Shown piece after piece: positions 12,061-24,151 of a DNA stretch of 64,000 bases; position 1 is the first letter of the stretch, and each line of letters begins with the position of its first letter. Position numbers and translations under genes: made by a program. This DNA comes from Byssothecium circinans (lineage: Eukaryota; Ascomycota; Dothideomycetes; Pleosporales; Massarinaceae). Under the pieces are notes generated by a model that did not search any database, had not been told where the DNA came from, and worked only from the letters and a program-made list of their open reading frames with translations. Location of the stretch: positions 682,790 through 746,789 of the forward strand of contig ML976978.1 of the NCBI GenBank assembly GCA_010015675.1, read 5' to 3'.

Positions 12061-13510
12061 ATGCTTGTAATGAGTGCATTGCTTCTTCTTAAGATGGTAC
12101 CTTCTCCCTCATGCTCCCATCGTAACGGGCTCATTTCCACAACCGACGCTCTATCATCCTTTAATTTGGACGCCTTTTTCTTCTACTTTGCCACGTTCAG
12201 CGCCTGCGCCAATGCATTCTGCGTGGCTTGGTGGTCGTTGTCCTGCCTCGTCGGCTCCCCTGCTCTACTGTTTGCTCCAGAATCTTTTTGACCGCGAAGC
12301 CGTCTGTTCAAAAACATCGCAAAATTTGTCCCATTTACTCCTCGGTAGTGTGATAGAGGCGTCTATGCCCCCTTTATATTGTTCGGAGACCACTCAGCTC
12401 ATTCTGGATAAACCTAAAGCTACTGCGATGGATCGAAAACCGTTCTATCGTGACCAAGTTGTTGCGTCGTGTTGCGAAGACATTGCACTGTATAGTTAAT
12501 CCGAAAGCTTCTTTTGTCACAGAGTCTTCTTTGTTGCGAAATTTTCTTCCCTAGGTCCAGATGGTGCGCGGTTTGTTGTACCGTTGAGGATAGTTTGTTG
12601 ATGATGTCCGCGCAGGCCTGTATTCCGTGATTCCGTCCTTTCATCTTTGTTATGGAGACTGTCCAGTGAACCAAGTATTTCGGCGATTCCTTCACATTAA
12701 CGCACTCCTTGAATGCATTCTTGAAGCTACGTGCGCCTATCGGTCGGGCAAAGTCGTTGGACCTTGAGGTCAATCCTGTCACTTCGTCGGACTGCGCCAA
12801 CTCGTTCTGTGCCTACAGCCTAGGAACGAGAATGCCCACAGCTAAGATGCTGTCCCACTTCGACAGTGCGTTCCGCAGATATTGAAATATCTCCGTAATG
12901 TGATTCAAAATCATTCGCCAGCAGATAGTAAGTCACTGAGGAGTATCGTAGCCTCATCATCCCCTCAGCAGTTTCTTCAGTTACTTTGAGGCCACACTTG
13001 TAGAATTCGCTTGCAATACAAGCAAAGTGCGCTTCGTATTTAGCGATCGTCCTTTTGGCGCTCTCGTTCTTTCGTTCCAAGTCGCTTAACTTCCGTACTC
13101 TTGTGCTTTGAGAATTCACATTAGTGATGCTCCAAAGCCTTTGGAATGAGGACTTCTGGGTCTATTTTTGATTGTAGTGTACCCACCTGGGTCAAGGTAC
13201 TTTATCATTGACTTCAACAATCTGGACTGAAAGCTACCGAGTAAGGATATTGGCTCCTCTTCTACAGTTGGCCGCTCTTGCGAAATCCTTCATGCCCAGT
13301 CCTCAGATGATGAAATTTGGTTTGAATAGCCTAGGAATGAGCTTCGTAGTTGGATTTCGGTCCTTTGCAGAAACACCTTTCCTTTTCCTCAATATTCCAA
13401 TTTCTTTGGGGCTCAAACCACTAGAAACCCCCTGAAAAATTCGTTGGCAAAGTCCGATTGCCAATGTCACGTGCGTTGAGGTTTCACCTGGCCTAGGGCA
13501 CAACGAGACG
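12061..13510 (-). pseudogene. Decayed unidentified gene, frameshifted and with in-frame stops
   Basis: The minus strand carries protein-like segments in shifting frames. Residues from 13119 downward contain a charged helical start, then a segment with YEAHFACIASEFYKCG. Near 12840 the sensible text jumps frame (about GQHLS to AVGILVPRL), meets a TAG at 12813-12815 where CAG (Gln) would read naturally, then resumes as QNELAQSDEVTG and continues to 12420. Further plausible helical text (ALAQALNVAK) lies near 12200 after more stops and frame changes. I could not find GT-AG introns of normal size that repair these breaks, so decay is preferred over a multi-exon gene. The family is not recognised. 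Confidence 0.4.
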
Positions 13511-14649
13511 GCAAGAACCGGCCGACCTTCACATCTTCACCCTTTTTAGGGCAGTATCGGGTATGCATAGCATGTGGCCTCCTCTTGCTTTCTTTTGCGA
13601 AAGATGTACCTGAGCAGCTACCTCCACCAACGACGACCTGATGGGAGCTGAAAGATCAGCCGCGTCACACAGACGCGGTGGCCAAGGCGGCGCGTTGACA
13701 GCAAAGTAACACACAGTGATGTTGTGCTACGGGCGTGATGGGCGTCGGGCACGGCTCCTCAGCTGCCTGTGCATATTACGCGTAGAGGAACTTTGATGTC
13801 TAAATGACGACGGAGTGTCAGGATCTGCTCGACTAGACATGTTTCAACGAGAACCGAAAATTGAGGGGATGATAGAGTGGAATGTTGAAGAAGTCGACTG
13901 GTCGCCGCAGTGGGGGTTTAGTCCCAATTAAGCGTCAGCGCCATCGCGCTCTCCCATACGTCCATCATTTCACAGTCAGGGTCTCTCCTCCACTACCATC
14001 CGAGCCACCATCAGTCCGACTGCATATATCAAGCAAGTAGTTTGTGTGCTGCTCACCCCTTTATGTGGCAACAATACTTTTTCTGACACCAATGAAGCCA
14101 CCAGATGCAAAGCACCGACTGTCTCAATCCGAACCTACAGTCCAAAGCCCATGACAACACAGCCCCCCAATAACAAGGCCGTCTGCCTACGTAGGTTCAT
14201 ACTGACCTTCTAGCATAATTCCTCATTCATGAATAACTTCACCGCCATCCAGACTGGTCTCACCATGCCGACAGCCGCAACAACATGAGCACTCGCCTTC
14301 TCGCTTCGCAGGTCTCAGCAGGAAGCCCCGCGATTGGTCATGAAGCGATACAACCATTTCCTCTGCATGACTGTGCGGCAATGCAGTATTCAGCCAGTTT
14401 TTCAACGGGATGCTGCGTCCATCTCCATGCAAAAAAACAAATCGTATCCTGGCAGACGATGCAGGTCCATGCATGACGGCGTACATGTGTTTGGCGCTGC
14501 ACGACCGGTATAACGGGCTTATCTCCCGCTATCGTTCTTCCATCAATTACCTCTTCTCTTGTTTGTCTGTTTTGTTAGCAAGATTTTGATTGTCCGCTAT
14601 CACTTTGCCAGTCAAGCTAATCGGGTTCACTGTCCGGCCTAAGTCCACC
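13511..14649. other. Intergenic region, no gene seen
   Basis: 1.1 kb upstream of the coiled-coil gene. Short frames on both strands lack support. It presumably contains that gene's promoter and 5' UTR. Confidence 0.5.
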
Positions 14650-17600
14650 ATGACGACTCGTAACATGGAACGAAACCGCATCCGTACCCAAATACTCTCA
14701 AGCTCATCATCAATTCCGGACGGAAAAAGGGGTAGTGGGAAAACTCCCTCCTCTCAGCCCAAACAGCGCAAAGCAAATATTTCGACCGCAGAGTCACAAA
14801 GTAAGCATTGGCCATATGGCACAAACTCACATCGCGCTAATATTTATTAGGAGACCACGGTGATCGACGTCACTCACAGCATCCCAAATCGCCTGCGTCT
14901 GGGTCCTCAACCTCTCACCTACCGATAAAGGTAGACAGACCGCACCCTCACGCATCTCCTCTTTCCAGGACGCATATATCGACCGGATATCGAGTTCCCA
15001 AACTGGAAAAAGACTCTACGCCTCAGCGGGCATCCTCTTCGTCAAAGGAAGCCCTCGAGGTGGCTGCTTTATCGTTAAAGCGGGCTGGGAAGGCAAAAGT
15101 TGTCCGGCCGAATCCTGATCTTGATTGCGAACCCAAAAGTCGAAAGCGGCGATTCTCCTCTACCGTTGAGAGTGAGGAATGCAATGAAGTACCAGCACCA
15201 AAGAAGAAATTGATGAGACAGTCCGAGAATGAGGTTGGAGTGTTGAATGGCAAGGCCATCGCCCAGATCTTTGACCCGATCTTGGACTACAAGTGAGTGC
15301 TACAATTTGAACATAACCAACACACACTGACCTTGAACCTTCAAATTGGCAGATTCAAACCCCTTGCAGATCGTGTAGATACTGTAGAAGATGAAGTACA
15401 CGACTTGAAAACCGCGCTGCAGGTCATCACACGCACACCATCATCCAATGCCACGAGAATCGATACAGATATTGGAAAACCTTCGAACAATGCACGCTCC
15501 CGCGATCCTCTAGCCGCAGTAGAGGCTTTCAATGATAGGGAAAAGCATGTGGAATCTCGCCAGCACGCGAGGAATGGAAGGGCCACGACTTCCCGGAGAA
15601 CCATTGAAGCCCAGCTCGATGCGACATACACACAGCAAAGCACCGAGTTGGCTAATAAAGCGAGCCACGAAGATGCCGACGCGCTTGAAGAATCTATCCG
15701 AAAACCAAATACCACCCACGACAAAACGGCCCAAGCCACCAACAGCACGATCGCTCAGCTCAAGCGAGAAGTTGACCTCAAGGCGAACAAGAAAGATGTC
15801 GAACGTCTCGGCAAGACAAGTGCTGATGCAAAAACCCAACACGGCGCTTTGGAAGCCAAGGTCGACTCGATGGTGGTGAGCAAGGCCGACTGCGACACGG
15901 TGAAAGAACTACGTAAAAGGACACGAGAGGATTGCGAAGCTCTGAGACGTACCATCAGCTTGTTACCAACCAAGAAGCAGTACGACACCCTGAAGGACAC
16001 AGTTACTTCGACGATGGTGACCAAAGAGGACCACAACGCCTTGGCGCGACGCGTTAAGGCAGCACGAGTCGAACTGAACTCATTACCGGCTAAAGAAGAA
16101 GTTGATGCTCTAGCTCTAAAGGTCGAAGCTGTGCAGGCTCAGCTTACCAGTCCCAAGTCCAGTATAGGTTCGGACATCGAGAAGATCCGCACGGAGATAG
16201 GCGCCGAAAACCCCGACCACGCAACTCAACTCTCCGAACTCCATACCGAGCTTGATCAAAAGGCAAACTGCGAAGTGTTTTCCAAGCTCGTCAATCAGAC
16301 ATTGTTGACGGCAAAGTTTGCCCTCGACATTCAAAAGGCTGGCACTGATCTTGCTGCCGAAGTTCGGAATGGGAAGGCGAGCGCAGAAGCAGAAAGCTCG
16401 ATGCTTAGAGAAAAGGAGCAAGCACGCGTGAACGAGCTCCTAGACTCTTTGTTGGAGAGTGTTAATGACAAGATTGACCGGTATCGCACTGAATCCAATG
16501 ATAGGATCGAGAAAGCAGAAAAACGGGTTTCAACGGCTCGGATATGCGTCGATGTTGAGATACCCGACATATACAAGTTTCTAAACAAACTCAAAAATCG
16601 GGTTGAGACGATCGAGAATCGTGATAACAACACAGTACACAAGCAGGCTACAGTCGCGTCAGCTTCGACAGTGGGGCCGCTCAACTGCTCCAGCAACTCG
16701 ATATCTCGTCCACCGACACAGATACAGACTCAACCCCTTCGTACAACAGACCAGCATCGTGACATCGCTAAGCTGCTTCAGAGGATGTCTGCTCTAGAGC
16801 AGAAAGATGAGGCTCGAGAGGCAGAAATATCGTTACTACAACAGGAAGACGAGGCTCGAAAGGCCGAAGCATCCTCAATGCAGCAATCGATCGTGCGTCT
16901 GGAGAAAGAGAACGCAGAGCTAAAGAACAAAACCAACGCTCTATCGCCACAGCCTCAGCGCCTTCTCGAGGGCTCGAGAGATCTCCCATCATCAGTACAC
17001 CAGGACGCCAACACCTTGACCACGAACGAGGGCAACACTCCTTCATCCACCGTCTCCCCGCCATCCACAATGAACCCCGAGCTAGCCATCTCTATCCAAA
17101 CCGCCATCCGCTCAGCCGTAGCCAACATCCACTCCAAAAACGCCGCCGCCATGGCAAAGCTAGAACGAGTCCTGACCCAGAAGTGCTACGATTGGAAAGA
17201 AGGGCTGAGGAAGAGTCTATGGGCTCTGAACGGGCAGAACAAGGGACTAGCAGCAATGGTTGATATGTTAGTGCAGACCCTGCAAACTCTGGAGGGTGTC
17301 CATGGTGTAAGTATCCCGATTTCTCACATCTTCTCTCCGCGAAGTGATCTTTGAAACCCTGGCCTTCCTCGAGGGACTCTTAAGGAAAAGGACTTAACGC
17401 TGACATATTATCCGTCTTATAGATGGAAGTAGGACACCTCCAACACCCACACAACCTTAATCCCAACCACAATCGTACAGCCCCCCCTACACCCGAATCA
17501 CCGCCCTTGCAGCTCCAATCGCTATCGACGCATCGCCTTTCTCTTCCTCGTCCTGTTTCTTTACCGCCACGGCCGCACCGACCCCAGACCGTGTTCATTT

Positions 17601-17785
17601 CCGAACCGCCACATCTTCCCCCGCCGATTCCGTCTCGGTCCCAAGCACCAGCACGACAAGGAGGCTACGATGTCCTACCGCCGCCAGATCCCTCGGCTTC
17701 AGTCCAACGTACCTACGCTGGACTCGAATCAACCCCCCAGGCCGCAAACCCAGCAGGTTCAGAGACAGATGTAGACCAAGGATGA
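14650..17785 (+). CDS. Large coiled-coil protein with basic N-terminus and Pro-rich tail
   Basis: Function not recognised. Four exons are joined by introns 14801-14850 (50 bp), 15293-15352 (60 bp) and 17307-17422 (116 bp, CTGAC branch); all splice in frame and give 969 residues. The ATG has a CCACC context. Residues 1-190 are basic and Ser-rich with KSRKRRF and PKKKL, which could be nuclear localisation signals. From about residue 200 to 700 the protein is charged and helical. It carries a spaced motif K-x3-[DN]-x-L (examples SKADCDTVKEL, TKKQYDTLKDT, TKEDHNALARR, AKEEVDALALK), then two DEAR-x-AE units and a KENAELKNK heptad stretch. A conserved-looking C-terminal helical block (residues about 740-840) is followed by an extremely Pro-rich, low-complexity tail. 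It could be a structural or scaffold protein; no enzymatic domain is visible. The terminal Pro-rich exon is less certain than the rest. Confidence 0.75.
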
Positions 17786-18566
17786 GGAAAAATCAGAGCT
17801 CAGCCAGCGTATGTTTGACAGGTTCAAGTGGCCTCACATCTGCTACTGAGACGGGACGAGGCGTTGTGACGAGAACGTGAAGGATGTAACTAGCGAGGAA
17901 TTTTGCAACGGTCTTTTTTGTGTTGAGATGGTAGCTACATGAAGTCACGCCGATTACGAATTTATTACTTCCTTTCTCTCCCTTACTTCATTATACGAGA
18001 CCGACGAGGCGACAAGGAGTTGGGACGGAGGGTAGGGTATTTGAAACGTTGGAAGTTTGTGGCTTAACTCACGCTGTACATAAAGTCATCGTCAATGGAG
18101 CAGCCATACAGGTATTGCGCACCATCACATCATACATCGTCACAAACAAAGTCACGTACGTTTCGCGTACCCGCCATATGTGAAGTTGCTGTCATCATGT
18201 TCATTCCGCTCCATTCCATCCATGCCTCGCCTCCTACTATTACACGATCCCCTCAAAGAAATGCAATGCCCAACGAACCACCCAAGTAGTATCCCTCCAT
18301 CATGTCCCGCCCATGCTCGCCCCTGACGCCAGAAGAAGAAGAGAAGAAAAAAACTGGTTTCAGAAGACACATGCTAGAATGCAATCAGGCTCCTCATCAA
18401 CTACCCATAAAACATTGCGGAAATGTCATATCCTTGGAAGTGGAAAAGGGGGCGGTGAGAATCCCTGATCTATGTTGGGCGGTTTGAAGGGAAAAAATGC
18501 CCAAAGTCGGAGGTCAAACATCCAGTGCCTGAACCCACAACACCGAAACTGCGATACAGACACCCC
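17786..18566. other. Convergent 3' intergenic region
   Basis: Lies between the 3' ends of the coiled-coil gene (plus) and the Dbf2-type kinase (minus). It should hold both 3' UTRs; no further gene is supported. Confidence 0.6.
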
Positions 18567-20692
18567 TCAAAAGATGGTCCCGAAGTCCTCGTTGACTGCC
18601 GGGAGGGGTTTACGAGGAGAGGTCGGCTTGCCAGTCTCGTCCGTCGTCTTCTTGTGGCGGAAAGTAACTAGGAACCTGTTAGTAACTGTCGCGTTGAGCA
18701 GGTTGGGGTGGCCTCGAAAAGAACTTACATCCAACAAACAAGCTCTTTGCCATCGGGTCGCCCCGGTCCGCCATCGCCTCGAGTGCTGCCTGCTTTTCAT
18801 GCACCTCCTTGTACTTAGCCATGTCCGACTCGTTACCAAAATCGTCGAAATATCCTGCGTCGGTCTCGCTGTCGAGCTCCGGCACAAAGGGAGCCTTGTT
18901 CTCCCTCAACCGGTTCCAATCCACCTCTGCAAAGTACTGGTGGGCGTGGATCTCAGAGATGCCACGGAAGCGGGAAGTCTTCGATGCGACAAGCCGGGTG
19001 ATGAGGTCCCACGTCCGCTTGGAGAGGAAGTAGGTTGGGTCTTCGTAGACGGGTTTGCGCAGCACCTTTTTCCACTGCTTGAGATTCTGCCACGTCTCAT
19101 CTACAGTAGCGCCAGCAAAGGGTGGATATCCCGCAAGCGCTTCGAATAGCATGCAGCCCAAGCTCCAATAGTCGACGGTGAAGTCGTACTCCTCGCCCTT
19201 GAGCACTTCAGGGGCCATGTAGTCGGGGCTGCCGACAATGCTCTTGGCATAGTTGACGTCACGCTCGCGGAGCGATCGATAATTCTCACGACGCTCTGCT
19301 GCTGATCGCTCTTCCATGGGCCGTCCGAAAGGTGATACCACGTTGCCAACCGACTCCAGCTTTATGCGCATCGACTCGATCTTCGCGGGAGCCAACATAC
19401 CTGCAGCGAGCCCAAAGTCGGTCAACTTCACGTGCCCTGTGCTGTCAATGAGGAAGTTCTCTGGTTTGAGATCGCGATGAATGTAACCGAGCTGGTGCAG
19501 AGCATCTACGCATGAGAACATCTCGGCAATGTAGAAGCGAGCATGGCGGTTGTGCAGGACACCGGTGTTGTTAAGCAGAGTTCGGAAGTCGCCGCCGGGC
19601 ACGTATTCCTAACCTGTTAGTTGTGCTCGCTCTCTTGCTAGATGTACGCACCATAGCCAGATAGATGCTCTTCTCGTCCTGGAAAGCGTACAGCAACCGG
19701 ACTAGCCACTCGCTCTGAGCGGTGGTCAATATATCGCGCTCCGTCAAGACATGTCGGACTTCATCGAGCTTGAACAGCAGCGTCTTGCTCATGACCTTCA
19801 AGGCGCACACCTCGCGGGTATCCTTCTTTTGCGCCAGATAAACCTGGCCATAACCTCCTTGTCCGACCTGAGTTAGAATCTGGAAATCGCCGTGCCTTAA
19901 TCGCGTGCGCCGCTTCCGCAGGTTGGCTCGCTCGCGCCCGAGGTATTGGGTGAGGGCGACATTGTAATCGGCCTGGGGTGTCGCGGGTGGCGGGGGGTTC
20001 TGTGCTTTGAATTGAGCCAGGCGGGTCTGGCGGTTGTGCACATAGCTGAGCATGTCATAGTAGTAGTCGAGGAAGTCTGGAATACAGTGAGCTTAGTACG
20101 GGCATATTGGACCTTGGTATTTACATAGTTGAGTGACGTTTGCTAGACGCTTCGCGGCAGGTTTCCTCGCCTTCTCAAGTTCCTCAGGAGACAAACGTTG
20201 CTGGCCATTGTAATATCGTTGCGACTGGTCTGCTTCACGCGTACGGTACGGCTCTTGACGTGACTGAGCAGCGTGGGTGACGTAGCTCGACTCCTTCTGC
20301 AGACCCGGACGGGAGCCGGGGGGCGTGTTCTCTTTGTTGGACTTGCGTGTAGGGCTGCCGTTGGCCGGCCCTAGTGTGGTGAGGTCCTGGGTAGAGTACT
20401 CGCCGTCGTCGGGCGTCTGGAAGTTGGACTTGTTGGGCGATGTTGGCGTGGCGGGCTTGGGCTTGGAGGGCGAGCCAATGGTGGGCAGCAGCCTCATAGC
20501 ATTCTCAAAGACGTGTGGGAGGTCGAAGGCGCCCGGCGGCTGGTTGTGCTTGCTGGGGCTGCCCTGGGGAGTCTGCTGCGGGCTGGTGAAGGCCTGCTGC
20601 GAAGGCGTGCCCGGCCGACCCATGGCGCTCGATCGCGTGTGGAGAGGCGGCGGAGGGATTGGGAGCTGGAACGTCTGCCGGTCGGCGGCCAT
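18567..20692 (-). CDS. dbf2: Dbf2/Sid2-type NDR serine/threonine kinase
   Basis: AGC kinase of the NDR family acting in the septation initiation/mitotic exit network, where Mob1 binds and a GC kinase activates it (family knowledge). Four exons; introns 20124-20077, 19651-19609 and 18728-18668; 657 residues. A disordered Pro/Ser-rich N-terminus (1-150) precedes the Mob-binding helical region (YYYDMLSYVHNRQTRL, about 194-209). The kinase domain has G-loop GQGGYGQV (261-268), K283, HRDLKPEN (375-382) and DFG at 395-397. A long insert before the activation loop, typical of NDR kinases, ends in YAKSIVGSPDYMAPEVL. The last splice creates the hydrophobic motif GFTFRH with T626, the usual upstream-kinase site. 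All catalytic residues are intact. Dbf2/Sid2 (SidB in Aspergillus) fits better than Cbk1/Cot1 because of the N-terminal arrangement and the VGFTFRH ending. Confidence 0.93.
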
Positions 20693-21301
20693 GGTGCGGG
20701 CGAAGGCGAGGGTAAGTGAGGGTTAGAGGGTCAGAGGGTGGGCTGAGTGAATGCTGTCAGGTCTGGAAGCAGCACTCCCGACGGAGCAACTGCGCGCAGC
20801 TTCTTTCGCCGCGACAGAGAGGCAGTCGCGCAACAGTGTAGAGTAAGAAAACCAACACAGACGCAACCATGTGTCTGCTCGTAAAAGGAGAAAGGATCGG
20901 CTTGGGCGGCAAGGGCTGCAAGTGATTGTTATCCGCAGTCAATGGTTTGTGGTGGGGTTGGCTTGTTTATCGAATTGTTTGGAGCCAGCCAAGACACTAC
21001 ATCTGTACCCGGCAACCAATGGCATGTATTCCCCCGCAACACCCTTTCGACGTCACCAGTCGCTCGCAAGACCTGTAAACTCATAAACCATTATTCTGTA
21101 TCCATCTCACTGTATCTGATGCAAATGCTAGTGCCACCGTATACCCTAATTAGAAAGCCTAGTGCCACATGAACCGTATAAACCTAACCATCCCATGAAC
21201 CATGCCAGGAAACCCTGTCCCAATGGAGTCGTGTCCTTGTGATTCGCATATCTCATGACCCCCATAACCGTGTCTGCTCGTTGATAAACCGAGGACATGG
21301 C
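20693..21301. other. Intergenic region: kinase promoter and RING gene 3' end
   Basis: Both flanking genes run on the minus strand, so this holds the 5' region of the kinase and the 3' UTR of the RING gene. No gene is supported here. Confidence 0.6.
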
Positions 21302-22668
21302 TTATCCATGCGCGTGTTGGTCCCTGCTCCGAAGTAAGCTTTCCAGAGCAGCCTGCTCTCCGCGGGCCACCATGTCTAGCATTTCTTCCTTTCGTCGAAG
21401 GGGCTCAATCAGGAGCGTCCTGCACATTGGGCAGGTCAGCTTGTTTTTGTGCGCTTTGCACGTCGCAAACTACAGTGTGTCAGTGCACATGCATTCACAG
21501 GGAGCTTTTCAAGGCTTACCCAAGTGTGCATACAATGCTCGCCAAAGACATGTTTACATGCCAGTTCTACCGCTACTTCCTCAGCCTCGGTAGGTTGAAC
21601 GACCTTGTCCGAGTAGTCTTTCTGGCAGATATCGCATGTAGGAGACACGTCTTCTGCGAGCTCGCTGCGTACTTGCTTCTTGAGACTGTCCTTCAGATGC
21701 TGCAGTTGCGAATCTGACGGAACGTTGGGGTGATAGTGAGCCAGCTGTCGCGCATAGAAGCCTGCTATTCCTGTTCGATGACCCATCATTGTCCGAGGTC
21801 GGCGCGAGCGATGTGTCGGAGTTCGGGCTGCATCGTCTGAACTAGTATTTGATTGCGAGAGATCTATAGAATACCTATCGAAGCTGCGTCGGTGAGAGGT
21901 CCTCGGCGTTGAACTTCCATCTGTGCGACGAGTGGGAAGAGCAACAAGATGTGGTGTTGTCCGCCCTGGCGCTCCAGCTACTTGGGAGAGGGGTAGTTGC
22001 GGTCTCTGATATATGTTGCCGTGACCGCCTATATTGCCGTGACTTGGTGGGTCAAATGGGCGGTGAAACTGCATATTGCCAGGATTGGTCCGTGCCGATG
22101 CAGTTTCATTGGTGTTGGCATGCCGCATTGTGTTGCTGCCGCTGTCGTTGGCGTTGGGTACTTGAGACGCAGCAGGCGGTATGCTCAAATCAATCTGATG
22201 ATGGTGGCCGTGTGGTTGCATGTACCATTGAGGCATGCTTGGAGGGCTGAAGTTTGGTGCGGCATGCTGCGGCATTGGAGTCTGTTGCCCCATGCCGACA
22301 GGTCGGGTCCTGTTCAGAGCTGGGTAACCTGAGAACTCTGCGCTGAGGCTGTCCTGAGTATGGTCAGAGTACATGGAGGGTAGCGGCAGGCGAGGCCGAT
22401 ACATTCCCGCCGACGAATCCCAGAGGCCTCCATTTCGCGGACTGGCAAACCCTGGCGGAGGATAGAGCGAGCCATACACATTGTAATAATTTGGGTGATA
22501 CACGACTTCAGCTTCCAAGTAAGAACGATAGAGCTGCCAGTCAGACGGATAGTCGAAGTTCGAATTCATCGGTGGAAGAGTGTCAGGACCTGGAGGTTGC
22601 ATGGATGGGGGAGAGTGTGCAGTCGAATATGCGCTCTGGAAAGGGCTCTCATGGTTGAATTCGGACAT
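21302..22668 (-). CDS. RING-finger protein, probable E3 ubiquitin ligase
   Basis: 438 residues from two exons; intron 21519-21470 (50 bp, GTAAGC donor) falls inside the RING and its removal completes the zinc ligands. Residues 1-300 are Pro/Ser/Asn/His-rich and look disordered, with an Arg-rich patch HRSRRPRTMMGHRTG before the RING. The RING reads CDIC, then CKHVFGEHC, then CPMC after the splice, a C3HC4-like pattern with an enlarged spacer between the first two Cys pairs. Trp follows the third pair (HTWF), as in E2-binding RINGs. A short helical tail follows, rich in Glu, Arg and Leu. No other domain or TM segment is seen, so the substrate is unknown. The ATG at 22668 is the first in frame. 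It is divergent from the fumarase gene. Confidence 0.85.
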
Positions 22669-23909
22669 TGGGTGTGGCGTGGTCTTATGATTCTAATTCC
22701 ATCAGCAGACGTTCGGGGTTTTAAAGGGAGAGAGTGGAGCCGGACTGTTGAGAGGAAGGGTTCTTGCAACGGCGACGACGGGCTCCACAGCAGGCGCTCA
22801 ACCAGTCCCAATGCCCCAACTATAGGGGTCGAACCGCCGGCAACTCAGAGACTGCTGCTTCTAGAAACAGGCGGGGGTGGTCGGAGATGGGGTCTTTGTA
22901 GTTGAGTGGAAGTAGGAGGCAGTGGAGCAGCGTCATCCGTCCACGAGCTGCCTTATATATGAGCTGGCGGTGTGTCGATGTCGTGCGGATGGAGGGTGGT
23001 TCACGGCGGCTCACAAACTGGCGGAAATAGACCGAGCTGGGTAGGATCGTCAAACAGCTGGTGGAGGGAGCATGAAGGGAGTACTGGAGACGTCGAGAGG
23101 TTGCCACGGACGAAGTGAAGGTGAATGCTGGCTGCTGCGGGGAGGAAGGTGACAAGGTGAGGAGGGGTAGGCGCTCAATTAGTCTGCTTCAGAGCGACGA
23201 GGTAAGGCTGCAAGAGAGGCCGTCAGCTGGCAAGTGACTACATATAACGTGCCTAGGGAAAACGGATGTGTGACAAGACCGGCGGCAGCCTTCTTATTTG
23301 CAACCGTGCTCTCGCAGCTTGACAAGAAATTCACAGGCGGCGGCGGTGCCGGCAGAAGACTACGAGGCAGCGGATGGCGATTGCAATGAAGCCCTGAGCA
23401 GACGAAATACGGCACGCGGGCCACCCACGCGTCTGCGGGTACCACTGCGCAGGTCGTCGGGGCCGGCTACTCAGTCCTGGCTCAATCCTCAGCATCGGCC
23501 GCGCCCATCCAAGGTACTTGCAGGCTTGAGTTGAGTCCAGGCGAAGCGAAGGCGGTTTCACTCAGAGCAGGCCCAGGCCGGCCGCCCTCGCAGTGGCACG
23601 AGGTTGCGCCGCCGCAAGAGAGCTTGAGCATCCTCAGCGCGCGGAATGGTGGAACTTTAACGACCACAAACGGGCACATTGCGAGAAGGAGACATCCGGA
23701 GCGGCGCGCGGCGCCCGTGGGGCGAGGACGGTGCGATATACAGTATCAGCCGGAATATTAGAGGGATAGAAATATGGCCAGCACTCTAATCTACGAAGAG
23801 TCAGCGGTCGGGTTTGCATTGAGGTAGACGAAGTGATGTATATTTCATTTTCCATCTCAAGTTTCATGGCTCGAAAACTGAATGTCATGTCAATGATTCG
23901 TTAGCGAGA

Positions 23910-23919
23910 GTCACGTGAC
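23910..23919. promoter_or_regulatory. Palindromic E-box GTCACGTGAC
   Basis: Perfect 10-bp palindrome with a CACGTG core, the site class bound by bHLH factors such as Cbf1/Pho4-type regulators. It lies about 230 bp upstream of the fumarase ATG. Function is inferred only from motif and position. Confidence 0.45.
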
Positions 23920-23942
23920 CTGACCGGGAGTCATTCGAATGT

Positions 23943-23956
23943 GGATCAATTGATCC
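23943..23956. promoter_or_regulatory. 14-bp perfect palindrome GGATCAATTGATCC
   Basis: Perfect inverted repeat without spacer, about 196 bp upstream of the fumarase ATG. It is suitable for a dimeric DNA-binding protein; the factor is unknown. Confidence 0.4.
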
Positions 23957-24151
23957 GATAATAATGTTGTCAGTCTGATCCGGAATCTTCCGCAAGCCTT
24001 TTCCGTTCCGAAGAGCAGAGCTCGGCGCATTGTCGTGGAAAGTGTGAGGACAGCTTCAAAACTCCAATTCTACCATCGCAGCATTGAATAACCATCTCCT
24101 TAGTGGGAGACATCGTCCATCTCATCAGCCGTAAGCCAATTGCAACCGCCA

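Larger units (their letters stand above)
22669..24151. promoter_or_regulatory. Divergent promoter region, RING gene and fumarase
   Basis: 1.48 kb between two outward-reading genes. No protein gene is supported. Near the fumarase side lie two perfect palindromes (separate entries). Confidence 0.55.

Noticed and set aside
15341..15842. Minus-strand frames of 110-135 codons
   Set aside because: They lie antisense to the coiled-coil gene and mirror its codon pattern; no independent support.
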